Below are positions 1-12,639 of a stretch of DNA of 64,000 nucleotides, one piece after another. Positions within the stretch are counted from its first letter, which is position 1; each line of letters opens with the position of its first letter. The translations under genes were made by a program, and so were the position numbers. This stretch comes from Magnolia sinica (Eukaryota > Streptophyta > Magnoliopsida > Magnoliales > Magnoliaceae), in contig NC_080573.1 in NCBI RefSeq assembly GCF_029962835.1, forward strand, positions 88,078,001 to 88,142,000, given 5' to 3'. A model generated the notes under the pieces. The model did not search any database, was not told the origin of the DNA, and was given only the letters and a program-made list of their open reading frames with translations.

Positions 1-2157
1 CATCATGTAAATTCACAAGTGGGATAATATCATTTGAATTATTTAAGAGCCCTTCTTCATTCCTTAAAAAGACATCCCATGTACATTCTTTATACAACTC
101 ACAATGTATAATGAAACAAGAGTTGTAAGGCTCAAGTCGTATCATTAGAAATATATCCATAATGTAGAGATGACAATAGAAATTTTAGTCCCATGGTTAA
201 TCAACAATAATTATGAAAGATGGGATTCCAAACATCGCTTTGTGTACTACTTAGAATCAAATTCTCATTCACCATATTCTAAGATCTACCCACATGATAG
301 AGTCAACTAAATTGGAAATTAGAGAATATAGAAAGAAATGAAGGTAATTCCTCACTACACAATTTATAGATAACTTGGTATGAAAATTTCTATTTCTTGT
401 CACGTCTAGTAGAGATGTACCCATAGACAAACAATCATAAATGTGGCATGGAAATTATAAGACAATACTTCATACACATGATTAATGAATATTGAATTGA
501 TGAAATAGGGATTAAAAGAGTTACTTCATGAAAATCAACACAACTAGGAATAAGAGGAATGAAATTAGAATTTATGTTTTTTCTAGAATTCTCTACATTT
601 GAGGTTTAACCTAACATAGAAATCTAAGAATGAAAGAAACAATGGGGGATGTTCCTCACCTTATGTGAATGTCTTCCTTGTTTGATTATATGCTTGTGGG
701 TTTATGAATCCTAAAATTAAAGCAATAATCAATTAATTCCTATTCCCATTACATGTATGGATTGCTCATCTTAAAAGTATTATCAATCACTTACCTGGTC
801 TAATTTGAGTGGAGGTAAGAGTGTTCTTTAATGTAGGCAGCAATGGATGTTTCCTTCTTGTATCATTTCAACAAGTTATAACTGAGTCGACTCAGTTGGG
901 TATCTAGTTAAAAGATTGGGTGGATGAGAGAGATACCTGTGGTCTTCCTTGGTTTCATTTAGCCTTTGAAACTCTTCTTAGATGGTTCCTAACATTGGAC
1001 CTTGGTGATAAAATGAGTCTGACTTAGTTGAATGTCTACTAAGTCAACTCACTAATGAGTTGCATGAAAGACCAGTTGAAATGAATGACATTTAGTGATA
1101 ATACCTAAACTAAGATTGGCTCCAACTGATGGTGTGGAGGAGATTGGGGTATGACTCATGATGAGCCTGATTGTGCTGATCTCAAGAATGTGACTCGATT
1201 GAGATTGCTACCCAACAAGCTAGTTGAGTTGAGAGTTCGAGAGATACTACCCATTGAAGCAACCGATTATTGATCCCTGGATCTATAATAGCACTTCAGA
1301 TCTCCAGTAATGTCCTAAAATACTCAGCTAAGGTCGGGTTAGATTCCAAATTGATTAGGGAACGGGGTGAGTCAACTCATCACGGAGTTGAGATAACTTC
1401 TAACGTAGGCAGCCGAGTTGAGTCTTATACCTGAGTAGCATCTGATACAATCAGTGGTGTAGAGTAGATTCAAACCGATTTTGCTAACTTAAAACTCCAT
1501 CCTGTAATACCGAGTTTGACTAAGTTCATGAGCAAATGACTCGCTAATAGTTCAGAGTTAAAACTTGGAGAGAGAGAGAGAGGGAGCTCCTTCTATCTTA
1601 ATAGCTAGCTCCATCCGAGATTCCTATCTCAGCTAGTTGCAGAACCGCTGACTCAGTGACGACTCGGCCCTTGAGAAAATTGACTAGACTCGCTTGATCG
1701 GTCAGCCCCAGCAATGTCTATCTAGTGTGGATAGGAAAGGTCCAACCTACCCGAAGACATTCGAGATCAACATGCTACGACAGGTAATTGATTGCTCATG
1801 AACTCAGTCAGCCCAGTTTGACTGTGTGCACGGTTCAAAGTTTTGTGGGTGCACACAGTTTGTGTTTGCGCAAGACCACAAAGGTGGGGTCCACACAATT
1901 TTCAGTGTGATCCACCCTATTCATTCTGCTTGGGTGGTCCATCAACACCTTAAGCCGAAGATTTATCGGTTCTAAGGTCTTTAATGGTTCCCAATTGAGG
2001 TTTGTTACTAATGATTATAGATTCTTGGTTAACCTGACTATGATTTCAATTCTAATCTTCATCGATTGATTTGAGGAATGTTAACATGTAATTGGACTTA
2101 CTGTTAGAGTCTTGTTACTGGGTTCATGGCGTTAGAAAAAAAGTGGTTGATCCAAGA
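1..2157. other. Gene-free AT-rich flank
   Basis: I see no open reading frame with recognisable protein content, no LTR termini and no primer site here. The first ~840 bases are AT-rich and featureless to me. A (GA)n run lies at about 1568-1583. Bases 880-1690 are enriched in GAGTC/GACTC dyads (separate entry). The right edge is where homology to the reverse X LTR begins. The segment could be host intergenic DNA or an unrecognised LTR. Confidence 0.5.
881..1690. repeat. Cluster of GAGTCGACTC-like dyad motifs
   Basis: A perfect 16-bp palindrome, actgagtcgactcagt, sits at 881-896. Variants of gagtcaactc, gagttg, actcgg and tgactcg recur through to about 1690. The spacing is irregular, so this is not a simple tandem array. 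The arrangement resembles the palindrome clusters in the U3 of the Sirevirus and Athila LTRs further along this window, which hints at the U3 of an unrecognised LTR. No TATA box or LTR ends were found to confirm that. Confidence 0.4.
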
Positions 2158-5100
2158 CATGAAGGGAAAATACAAGATAAATATCAAAAACTCCAGAAGC
2201 TTAGCCGCACGCTCCTGCCTCAACTCGACTACGTCCTAGCGTCACCTGAACGCATCTATCATGCATAAGCTTATAGAAAGCTCAGATGGTGGTGTAAGTG
2301 TGTGCGCAATATACGTGCCAAGTATATAATATCAGAGTAATACGGAAATACTAGCAAGTCCTTGAATGCTATGGGGAAATGTTGGTAAGTCCATGAATGC
2401 TATCAACCATACTAAGGCTATGTGATGCAAGGCCTACATGGCTAAATGTCATATGTAAGAAGCAACTCAAACACACCAGTCCTTAGCTGGATCCACATAT
2501 CAGTACAGTTCCTCTCTAGAATATCACCGGGGTCTAGTACACTTTGCGCTAGCTTATTACCCCATCTAAGCGCATAACTGGGCAAGTGGAAGAGACCTCA
2601 CTATCCACATGTCAATATCGGCCGGTCTCATCGATAGCGGACCCATTCCTCAAGTAGTCAAACTTAGCCTAACATTGCCCCCTCCCCTCAGGTGGGTAAG
2701 GCCACACCCCCTTCCAACCAACCACGACACAGTGAGAGACGCGACCTACTGGTATATGACCCTCGTACGCTCATGTATCCACTCGGTCTCAATGTTGGAG
2801 CATCCTCCTGATACCATAAGGGTTCTGGAACTTTCACCCAAGGACATCCTAAGTGTCCATAGTGCTAAAATCAAATATTTCTAGCATCCAATCCTGCCAT
2901 CTATGATAAGCTTGTGGAGGCCACATCCCTGATGTCACTAAGGCATATAGTGATCATATCACACAAATGTAAGGTGCATGAGTCACACTATCCAGTCATG
3001 CATCAATCTCGCGCATGCCGCGCGCTCATGTGGGTCAACTCCATCTCTTAGGGAATCCCATTACAGTCCACCCAATGGCATATGCTATGATCAATCACTC
3101 CTCACATCAAGCATACATATGATGCACATGGGCATGAATCATGAAACTATACTAAGCATATTCTACAGTGATGATGTACTCTCCTCATATTAAGGATGGG
3201 CCTAGATGGCCTACTCGTATTGAGAATGGGCCCAAGAACAAGGAGTGGGCTTCCTCACCCGCTTCATCACGTAGTTAAACTGGGCTTCCTATGGGGCCTA
3301 AAAAGCACAAGATGCGTTTAATGAGTCTACAAGGCATGGTGGAAGCATCATCAATACTGGGGGCCCAATGGTTTGGGTTAGCCCACTACGGCTAGATGGA
3401 TAACACTTATGGGGGGACCTAAATAGATGAGAATGGGCCCTAGGGAGGTTCACAACATGGACATTAAACTACCATTGCCTCCTAGAGTGCGGCCCATCAT
3501 GAAATCTAACTTATAATGGGGCCCATGGCCCGATTACTACTTAGGAAAAAGGATGGGTAGCATACATAACATTTCACACATCATGCCGGGCCTTAAGAAA
3601 CGGCCATGGTCCACATACATCAAGGTGGGCTTCTTGGGATAGCCCATAGCCCAAAAATACAATGGCCAAGGGAACATACAATACATGCATCATGGTGGAT
3701 CTCATGGACAGCCCATATGTCCTAGAAAATAGTTGGGCTAGGTGCACATTCCTTATATCATTGTGGGCCATATAGGTCAGCCCAACATTTGGTAAATTGG
3801 ATGGGCAACATAAATATAATCACATACATCATAGTGGGCTTACAATCAACCCACAAGGCCCAATACAATGGATGGGCAACACATGCATCAAAGATAGCTC
3901 TAAGGCTGGACGTCTAGCCCATCTGGGCCTCCTGGACGTCCAAAATTTCGGATAGCTTAGTCCTCATTCAATCAGATGGATGGTGGGCTATACGAGGCAC
4001 AAATGAGGCCCATAAGCTCAGAAAATTTGAGGTATGGTGTGCATACATAACACCTTTAATCTGGTGGGCCTCACAACTTCAAAACATTCAACTATCTGCA
4101 ACAATACAGGGCATTTGCTAGACATCTAGCCCACCTATCCTCTTGGGCCTACTGGGGTCTAGCAAATAAATTAACTAGGTAAAATAAAAAAAATAAACAC
4201 TCCATGGTAGCCCATACATGTTACAGTGGGCCCCATCAGATGAGAGCCATGGATACAACAGATAAATTAGGGTGGGCTTGTTGTTGGACTACAAGTCCAA
4301 CAGCGCCCAACCCAGCCTGGACGTTCATAAGGGCCTGGACAGCCTAACAAATACATGAGAAAGGTGGGCCCCACCTGGGGACATCCCACCAGGGGTAGGC
4401 CACATCTAGGTGGCCACAAAATGGAGGACACGGTGGATATAGCACATCATCATGGTGGGCCACATTGGAGGGTTGACGGTCAGCCCTCCTGCTGGATGTG
4501 AGCTCACTTGGGGCATCCAGCAGGTGGACTACTGGCCTAGCTATGGTGTCCCATGGAGGTAAAAAAGGAAAGCTAAGATGAGGCTCAGTAAGGTGGGCCA
4601 CAATGGAGGTAAAAAAGGAAAGACTAAACACATGCATCAAGGATAGACAATTACTAGACAACAAGTTGCTGAAAAAAAAAGGTTGCTCACCCTATTTGGT
4701 TTTACCTCTTGAATGGGCCCATGCCTACCTAATCATGGGGAAATGGGTGGATGAGGTGCATCCTCAACTGTACAGCAAGGTGGGGTTCACGTGAGTGGCC
4801 CACCACCCAAAAACCTAGTTGATATTTTTATTTTCCCTCCAAATAGGACTGCTGGACGGTCCCAACTACTTGACCGTCCAGGCCCCTTGGGCCCAGCCCG
4901 GAGGCATCCCACCAAGGGCTGGATGGTGTGGATACATTCATACATCAGGGTGGGGTCCACACACTGATGGTCCACCCCTCTCCCATCAAATTTAGGCTGA
5001 GAAAAGAAGGTTAAACTTTACTCAAACAGTCAGCAACATGGGCCTAAAATCTGGACAGCAAGATGTTGTTGCTTAGTGCAGCCCAAGGTTGCTGGAATGC

Positions 5101-6302
5101 AAGAAAATTCATCACATAGATCAAGATAGGGCCACCTAGATGGGCCACACACACCCAAACCAAGCTTGTGTTTGAATCAAACCTTGCATGCAACATAGGA
5201 CAACAAGGTGGGTCAGCTTGCGTCCAGATTTTTGGACAGCAGGACTGTCCCACCCTGCTGGACGGTTTGGATGTGCTGAGCACATCAGGTGGGTCACGTC
5301 CATCAAGGAAAAAGAGAGAGAAGTAAAGAGAGAGATAGAGAGAGGAAGATCGGCCATAGCGAGGGGCTCCGCCACTATGAGCCCCTCAAAAGATCCAAAT
5401 CATACATCATGATCATCACATGGGTCCCATGCATGCATGGGCCCTACATTAGAAAATATGAGGTGGGGATGCCATCCCCACCATGAAACCAAAGGTTTAA
5501 ATGACCCCTTCATGATCTAGATCAAACAATACATCATGATGGGGTCCATGGAGAATGGCCCCATCATGGCTTGTGCATGTAACTAAGGTAGGCCGTTGGC
5601 CACACCTAGGGGTCAAAATAGGATCCCCACCATTGATTGGTGGGTCCTACATGTCCCAAACAAGAAAACCTAGAGATCTAAGCAAGAAAACAACAAATCA
5701 AATCTTAAAAAAGCACCCACTTATTATCTTCTTCTTCTTCTTCTTCTACCCTTAGGTTCTCTAGCTTCAAGGGAGGTGTTTTAATGGTGATGATGAGAAT
5801 CTAAGGGCTAGATAGGGAGGGCATAAGCTTGGAAGGTGGCTGGAAATGGAGGCTCTCTTAGATGTTTGGAGGTCCCTCTTTAGCTAAGAAAATGAGAAAG
5901 AAGAGAGGGACGGAGATAGATAAATGAGAGAGAATGATTGCATGAAAGACAATGATTACCATGTAAGAGAAGCTAGGCATGCTTGCCATAATTACTAGCA
6001 TGCTTGGGGGGTAGAGTAGTGTGATGTCACCCCTAGGCTAGTAGCTTAGGATGACATCATCCTAATGATGATTCCTAGGTAAAGCACTTTACTTGGAATT
6101 CCATGGCCCCACAACGTGCGGTCCACGGTCGAGATAATGCGCGAGCCATAACTCTCAATCTAAGTTCGCATTGGCCCACGAGACTCAGCGTTGGAACCAC
6201 GGCGACGGCATGGTCACAATGACATAGGTCTCGGGTTGAGCTAACTTGAGTCTATAGGACGCGACTTGAGGTTGTTCACAAATTCTATCTACAAGTTGCA
6301 GG
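2158..6302 (-). mobile_element. LTR of family X, reverse copy, left part
   Basis: Read on the minus strand this matches the forward X copy at 6303-12074. Matching landmarks include the aagcttatagaaagc block near 2270, the ccggggactattac block near 2530 and the cccctcccctcagg block near 2680. Later come long stretches rich in gtgggccca. Its right part lies at 12080-12149, because a forward X copy inserted at 6302/12080. The first ~270 bases expected at the left end (the LTR 3' end) are missing, so it is truncated there. ORFs of 60-115 codons inside it have no conserved content and I treat them as chance. No internal gag or pol accompanies it. Confidence 0.75.
6298..6302. repeat. Target site duplication gcagg, left copy
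   Basis: The five bases gcagg immediately precede the TGTAAGAC start of the forward X copy and recur at 12075-12079 directly after its end. Both copies lie within the reverse X copy, which reads through continuously if the insertion and one gcagg are removed. Confidence 0.9.
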
Positions 6303-7288
6303 TGTAAGACTCGTGTCCTAGCTCGTACCGTTCCGTCGACTCCCGCGATCCTTCCCGACGAATTTTGGCAACCCGCAACTTATGATTGACGTTTGCGCGC
6401 AACCCTAAATCGTATCCTATAGATCTGAGTCAGCTTAATTCGAGATGTGTACCATTGTGACCGCGTCGTCACCACTGTTCCAACGTCGCGACTCGTGCAC
6501 TGACCCGATACCCAGGCTAGGAGATGTGGGCCTACATTCAATTCGAGAAAAATGCCATGCATTTGCAATTCCAAGAGAATCTCTACCCAATGTCACATCA
6601 ATCAATCAATCAAGGGTCAAGTACACATCACTTCACACCCCATCCCCAAGCAACCGCAAAGTCAAAGCTACTCATCCCTTACATGTCAAGTACACATCAC
6701 TCACCCATCACCCATCACTCACAATCCCTCTCTCCCATCACTTATCTTACATCACACCGTCTCTCATCTCTCTTATCTCTCTCATTTTCTCCTTTTTTCT
6801 AAAAACTCGAAGCAACCCAACGTCCAAAATTTTTCCATGGGAGAGGAGAGCTAGTGTGGCCCACCTTCCTACCTCTCATCTCTACCATCCAAGTTTTATT
6901 TCAACCATTGAAATTGTTCCTATGGAGCCGTATCATGCATTGGCGGAAGAAGGAAGAAGAGATCAAAGGTGGATGCTCTATTAGGCCTAGATTTCCATTT
7001 TTTGATGAAGGGCCAAGTGAGGCCTACCGATTGATGGTATGGATCTTGCTTTAAACCCTAGGTGTGGCCGATGGCCCACCTTGATCCTCATGATCATTCC
7101 ATGAACCCCATCATGATCTTTATTTTCTTTGCATGGATAGAGGTCATCTAGACCGTCCATTTTAGTGGAGAAGGAATCTCCACCGTTGAATTTTGATTTA
7201 ATGGGCCCACATGTATTGGGACCCACTTGATGTATGATCGAACGCAAGGGAGGGCCCATAGTGTCGGGGTCCCTCCATCAACACGTGT

Positions 7289-7290
7289 CC

Positions 7291-7324
<34 letters not shown>
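7289..7324. repeat. CT microsatellite in X LTR
   Basis: A (CT)n run follows cacgtgtcc. A (CT)n run at the equivalent place in the second forward X copy (about 47868-47937) is longer, so this repeat is inherited within the family but varies in length. Confidence 0.9.
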
Positions 7325-9090
7325 TTTTCCTTTTTTTATGACAATATAACCATGTGGCCCACCTAGATGGACGCCACTATGAAGCGTGTATTTGATCCAA
7401 ACCATTTGTAGGTGGGGCCCACTTTATGTATATATATGTATGTCCTACACCACCTAGCCATGTGGTGGCCCACCTAATCAGGGCTCACCTTAAACGTATT
7501 TGTTATGCCAAAAAAAAAAAACAGTCAAGCGTCTGGACGTGATATGGAGAAATAAATAAATAAATATTAAGCTTGGTTCAACAAGCTTTGGGGAGGGCCG
7601 CTTGTGTAGGCCCCACCTTGACGTGTGGATCTCATCTACGCCATCCATTCCATTCTCCAAGACTTTTTAGGCGTTGAGACGAAAAATGAAGTTGATCTGA
7701 ATTTCTGGTGGGCCATACCATGGTAAATGATGTTTTATACCGTTGAAATCCACCTGTCGTTCCCACACATCAAAACACATTGAATATTGGACTCATTGGG
7801 TTGGTCCTAAGCTGTAGAATCCAATGGCCAAGGTGAATTCCACTGATGTGGGCCCTACATACAAAAAATCGTGAAAATACATGTTCTTTTTAAAAAAAAT
7901 AAATTAAGCACCAGCAGCAGACGCTGCTGCTACTGATAAGAAAGGACGCCCAACAACATCCTGGGCACTGGAAACAGGGGTCCCATGTGTGGGCCCCATC
8001 GTGATGTGCATTGAATATCCACACCGTCCATTAGGTAGTCCCCTTGAGTGCAGTGGGCCACCCTAAAAATCAGCCTCATCTGGAACTCAGGTGGCCCACA
8101 CAGCAGGAAACAGTGGTGATTGATAGCTACCATTGAAATTTTTTTTTGGGTTGTCTCAGAAGTATTGGATCGTTATGAAATTTGTTTTTCCCCCTTTATT
8201 CTGGTCTTTGTGACCTTATTAACAGCTTGGATGGAAGATAAATGTTATGATGGGCCCCATGTGGGACCCACTTGCGTGGAAATGGATTGGGTAGTGTACC
8301 GCACGCAGCTATATATAACTACTATATTGACGTCAGAACCCATGTGGGTCCACACAATGTATGTATTGCATCTGGACGGTGGTGCACACAATGATGTATT
8401 TGCCATCCAACTCTCCGTCCATCTAAACGTCCAGCGTCTGGACGCTGGACTGGACCGAATATTTTAATAATAATAAAAGTATTATATTAATATATTGGGT
8501 TGAGCTGATAGGCTAACGTGGCCCATATCAGCTGTATAGGTGGTGCATTGACGTCGCCAAGTTCAGTGGATCCCATCTGGATCGTGGACACCACACTATG
8601 ATGTATTTGTTTCATCCACATCGTCCAGACAGTGCTGGACAATGTTTGGGTGGTGCTATGTGCCCCACCATGGTGCATGGTCCCATCCTCACCATCCAAA
8701 TGTAGAGGACGGTGGGATCTCATCCATTGTTCATGTGTCTTATACACACCGTCCATGTGGGACCCTCTCTGACGTATGTATCATGTATCCATGCTGTCCA
8801 TCTGGATAGGGCCTATGAAGCCCACCTGGATGTAGTGTTGTATCCACTCCGTACATCCATGGTACCATGTGGGGCCTACCATGATATATGTGTTTTATTC
8901 TAAGTCGTTCATCCATTTCTCTTCCTTTTGGACGTGGCCCACCATGATCTGGACAGTGGGCCCTATTATGATGCATGCGTTCATCCATGCAGTCCACCAT
9001 CCAGGTATGGACGGTGGGACCTATGTGATGTATGTGTTTTCTCCAAATCGTCCAAATCACAAGGCCTACCTTGATACATGTGTGGCCCTT

Positions 9091-9600
9091 GCATGAGGCC
9101 CATAAGTGAGGCCCAATTTGATATATATGAGGCCCTTATAATGTGGCCCGATTTGATGTATTTAAGGCTCATATGATGCAGCCCAATTTGATGTATTTGA
9201 GGCCCACATGATGTGGCTCGACTTGTTGTATATAAGGCCCATTGGTGCAGCCCATTGAGCGACCCATTGTAATATATTTCCAGCCCGTATGAAGAGGCCC
9301 ATTATAACGTATTTTTGGGCCATTTGGTAAGGCCCATTGAGATGTATTTGGGGCCCATAGGTTGAGGCCCATTGTGATGTACTGAGGTCTATGGGTCGTG
9401 GCCCATTGAGATGTATTAATGGCCCATGTGCAGGGCCCACCTGTTATGTATTTAAGGCCCGTGGGAGTAGCCTAATGAGATGTATTTGTGGCCCTTGTGC
9501 TAAGGTTATGGTGATGTATATGCGACCCATGAGTGAGGCCCAATGTGATGTAATTATGGAGCCCATTGTGATGTATATTAGGCCCTTGTGTGAGGCCTTG
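9091..9600 (+). repeat. Satellite-like array, ~33-bp units, in X LTR
   Basis: There are about sixteen degenerate units. Each reads roughly aggcccat-NNNNN-gaggcccattgtgatgtattt, and unit lengths drift between about 30 and 36 bp. The sub-motifs ggcccat and gatgtat alternate with high regularity. Units differ from each other by several bases, so the array is old. The second forward X copy has only three or four units at the equivalent place (48905-49030). Confidence 0.85.
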
Positions 9601-9724
9601 GGCCCACTGCATGTTCGGCTCTATGTGGACCACTCATTGGGAGCAATGATGGTTAAATGGCCACATTGATGGACAATGATGGTTTAATGTCTACATTGTG
9701 ACCTTCCCTTAGGCCTTGTTAGGC

Positions 9725-10102
9725 CAATTCTGATTATCGGGGTCGAGGCCAATTACCGATTCTGATTATCGGGGTCGAGGCCGATTTCGATTGTCAATTG
9801 CCGATTTTGATTATCGGGGTCGAGGCCGATTCTGATTGCCGATTTGCCGATTCTGATTGTTGTGGCCGATTGCCGATTAGCGATCGAGGCCTATTATCGT
9901 GAACGATTGCCGATTTTTGATTGACGTGACTGATTTGCCGATTCCGATTGTCGTGGCCGATTGTTGATTAGTGATCGAGGCCGATTATTGTGACCGATTG
10001 CTAATTTCTGATTTACGTGACCAATTTGCCGATTTCGATTGTTAAGGCCAAGTTTCGAGGCCGATTTTGAGTGTCGATTTGAAATTGTCGAGGCCGATTC
10101 TA
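9725..10102 (+). repeat. Second array in X LTR: gccgatt / gattatcgg units
   Basis: Degenerate repeats of gccgattctgattatcgg followed by ggtcgaggcc make up this block, with gccgatt occurring many times. It is sandwiched between two blocks of the ggcccat/gatgtat array, so it expanded inside that array or interrupted it. I saw no equivalent in the other X copies. Confidence 0.8.
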
Positions 10103-10380
10103 ATTGTCGAGGCCCATTGTGATGTATTCGAGGCCCATAGGATATAGCCCATTGTGATATATTTTTGGCCCATATGGTGAGGCCCAACTTGATGTATATT
10201 AGGCCCATGGGAGTGGCCCATTGCGATGTTTATTAGACCCATGAGATGCGACCCACTTGATGTATATGTGGCCCATGAGTGAGGCCCATCGCGATGCGTA
10301 TTAAGCTCTTGAGTGAGGCCCATGGTGTTGTATATTTGGCCCTAGTGTGACGCCATGAGTCCACTATCTGTGAGGCTCTA
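10103..10380 (+). repeat. Continuation of the ggcccat/gatgtat array
   Basis: About seven further units of the same ~33-bp repeat as at 9091-9600 resume after the gccgatt block. It ends near ggccattccttggggg, a phrase resembling the end of the first block (gaccactcattgggag near 9630). This suggests a large duplication that included both flanks. Confidence 0.75.
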
Positions 10381-12074
10381 TGTGGGCCATTCCTTGGGGG
10401 TAATGCTGGTTAAATGTTCACATTGTCAAGGCCGATTGTCGATGCCGATTGTCGGTGCCAGTTATTGATACCGATTATGAGTATGTGACAGTATAGCATC
10501 CCGATACATGCCCATACACATCATCTGCATGTTTGTTATAAGATGTGGTTGACCATTGCATATGACATTGGGCATGTTGTTATAAGACTCCTTGATAGGC
10601 GGAGATTGTCTCACATGAGTACATGGTGTGCGCTGGATTAATGCATGACTGGATTGTATGACTTATGCATCTTGCATTGTGTGTTGTGATTACTGTATGC
10701 CCTAGTAACATCAGGGGCGTAGCCTCCACAGGTATTTCGTGGATGGCCAGATGGGACATAAGAAATCTGTTCTATATGGGGTGCTATAGATATCCTTAGG
10801 TGAAAGTCTCTAAACCCTCTTAGTTCCAAAGGTTGCTCCAACGTCTAGACCGAGTGGATGCATGAGTGTATGAGAGCCGTATACCATTAGGCCGCATCTC
10901 CCATTGTGTCGTGGTCGGTTGGAAGAGGGTACGGCCTTACCTACCTGAGAGGAGGGGGCATTGATAGGCTGAGTCTGACCAGTTCAAGGAATGGGTCCGC
11001 TATCGACAAGTCGGGCCCGATATTACAGGTAGATAGTGAGGTCTCTTCCACTCACCTTGTTGCGCGTGATGGGGCGGCAACTTGGTTTGGAGTGTAATAG
11101 TCCCCGGTAATTTTCCAAAGAGGAACCATACTGATATGTGGACTTATTGAGTAGGACTTGCATACTTATACATTCATTTCATTCACTATCCACTCGGGCT
11201 GGTGGTGCGTAACTAATTGTTGTGTACCTTCGCAATGGCTAGGATTTCGGTTGGGGCGCGCGACTAACTTGAGATCAGGAGTTCACCACATCAGGTCTGA
11301 CTATCCAAATTTAGGTATGAGACTGGTTTGGATAGAAGTCCCTTATGATGGACCCCATAACCAGCGATACTACGTACTATCACCCTGACTTCACACTCTA
11401 GCAGGGTCATTACATTCGGACCGCATATCACATTGCATCCAATGCATATGACATTTTGAGTTACTATGTTTCTGCATTTATATAGTTTAGATACGACATC
11501 TGATATTTGACTCTTTATAACTCCTCATTTATATAGTTGATCTGTATTGCGCATTCTGATATTGCTTGACTCATGGACTTGTCAGTATTTTCGCTTACTC
11601 TGATATCATATTATTCATGACCTTGCGCCTATTCGACATTATATGATTATGACATTGCATTGAATACTTGACACTTATCTTGTGCACACACTTACACCAC
11701 CCTCTAAGCTTTCTATAAGCTTACGCATGATAGATGAGTACAGGTGATGTTAGGTTGTAGCAGTGTTGAGCTTGGAGCGTGCAGTGGTCTTCTGGAACTT
11801 GACTTTCGATTTATATATTTCCCTTTCAGCATTGTACTCAAATGATTATATTAGTGGATATATGATGATGATGTTGCATTTGTGAATTGGGTAATCTCGT
11901 GGTTATGCTTATTACGAGTTAAATGTATAAAAAAAATCCTCCTTGTAGGATCCCAGGATCGGAATCTGGTGTATGGATGCTAGGAGTCGAGAATGGGGTA
12001 CTACAGAGGCTGTCGGCACCAGATTTGGCGATCGGGATTCCTATGAATCTGAGTTTTGGGTTTGGGGCGTGATA

Positions 12075-12079
12075 GCAGG
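12075..12079. repeat. Target site duplication gcagg, right copy
   Basis: Matches 6298-6302 exactly and directly follows the end of the forward X copy. Confidence 0.9.
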
Positions 12080-12149
12080 TCACCAAAATTTGACAAGAAG
12101 GATCGTGGGATCTTAAGTAGCGAAATTGTACTAGGACACATGCCTTACA
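12080..12149 (-). mobile_element. LTR of family X, reverse copy, right remainder
   Basis: On the minus strand this begins tgtaaggcatgtgtcctag and continues through cccacgatccttcttgtc. It is homologous to the first ~70 bases of the X copies at 6303 and 47084. It completes the reverse X copy begun at 2158 and fixes that copy's outer end at 12149. Confidence 0.85.
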
Positions 12150-12639
12150 CGAAGGGTTCAATCTCCTCCTGCAAGAAGTATAATCCCGCCAAGTATGGTT
12201 AGAGGATCGATTCTGCGAAACGTCGCAAGACACAGCCTCACCTTAGTCACACATTCATTTTATTCAAGAAGAACTGAAAAAATCGTCACTCTAGATGGTT
12301 TTTTAGTACCACCAACTACAACCATAAAGACATCTTCCACAAAACCATTATGAGTTCAGAAGAATAAAGGGAAACCAATCGCAACAAGTGAATGTTCTCT
12401 TACAATATCCCCTACTAAGAATTTAATACGAGCTCATACATCAAGAATATCGCAATCAGAGTCAATTAGTCCTTTGAGGCAACAATATACTAGTTTCAAA
12501 TTAAACAACAGTTCATCTTCCTTAATGTTGCCAATAATGTAGCGTTCGTTTTCTCCTTCAATATCAAAGCGATCGAAGAATAAAGGAACAAGATCAGAAT
12601 AAAATGTTCCGATCTCAAACATCATATCCCCTTGAAATA

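Larger units (their letters stand above)
6303..12074 (+). mobile_element. Giant solo LTR of family X, 5772 bp
   Basis: It starts TGTAAGACTCG and ends GGGGCGTGATA (a CA end with C changed to T). A perfect 5-bp target duplication, gcagg, flanks it. Its start aligns to the start of another forward copy at 47084 and to the minus strand of 12080-12149. Its last ~700 bases align to the minus strand of 49042-49874. No gag, pol, primer site or second LTR lies within it, so it is best read as a solo LTR left by recombination between two LTRs, or a large non-coding element. About 1.2 kb of the middle is degenerate tandem arrays. The 5.8-kb length is extreme for a plant LTR. Clade is undetermined; the GGGCGTGAYA end suggests Ty3/gypsy. 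Confidence 0.8.

Noticed and set aside
8120..8467. 115-codon ORF in the X LTR
   Set aside because: The equivalent region of the second X copy (48640-48740) does not keep the frame, and codons follow the gggcccac/gatgtatg repeat text.
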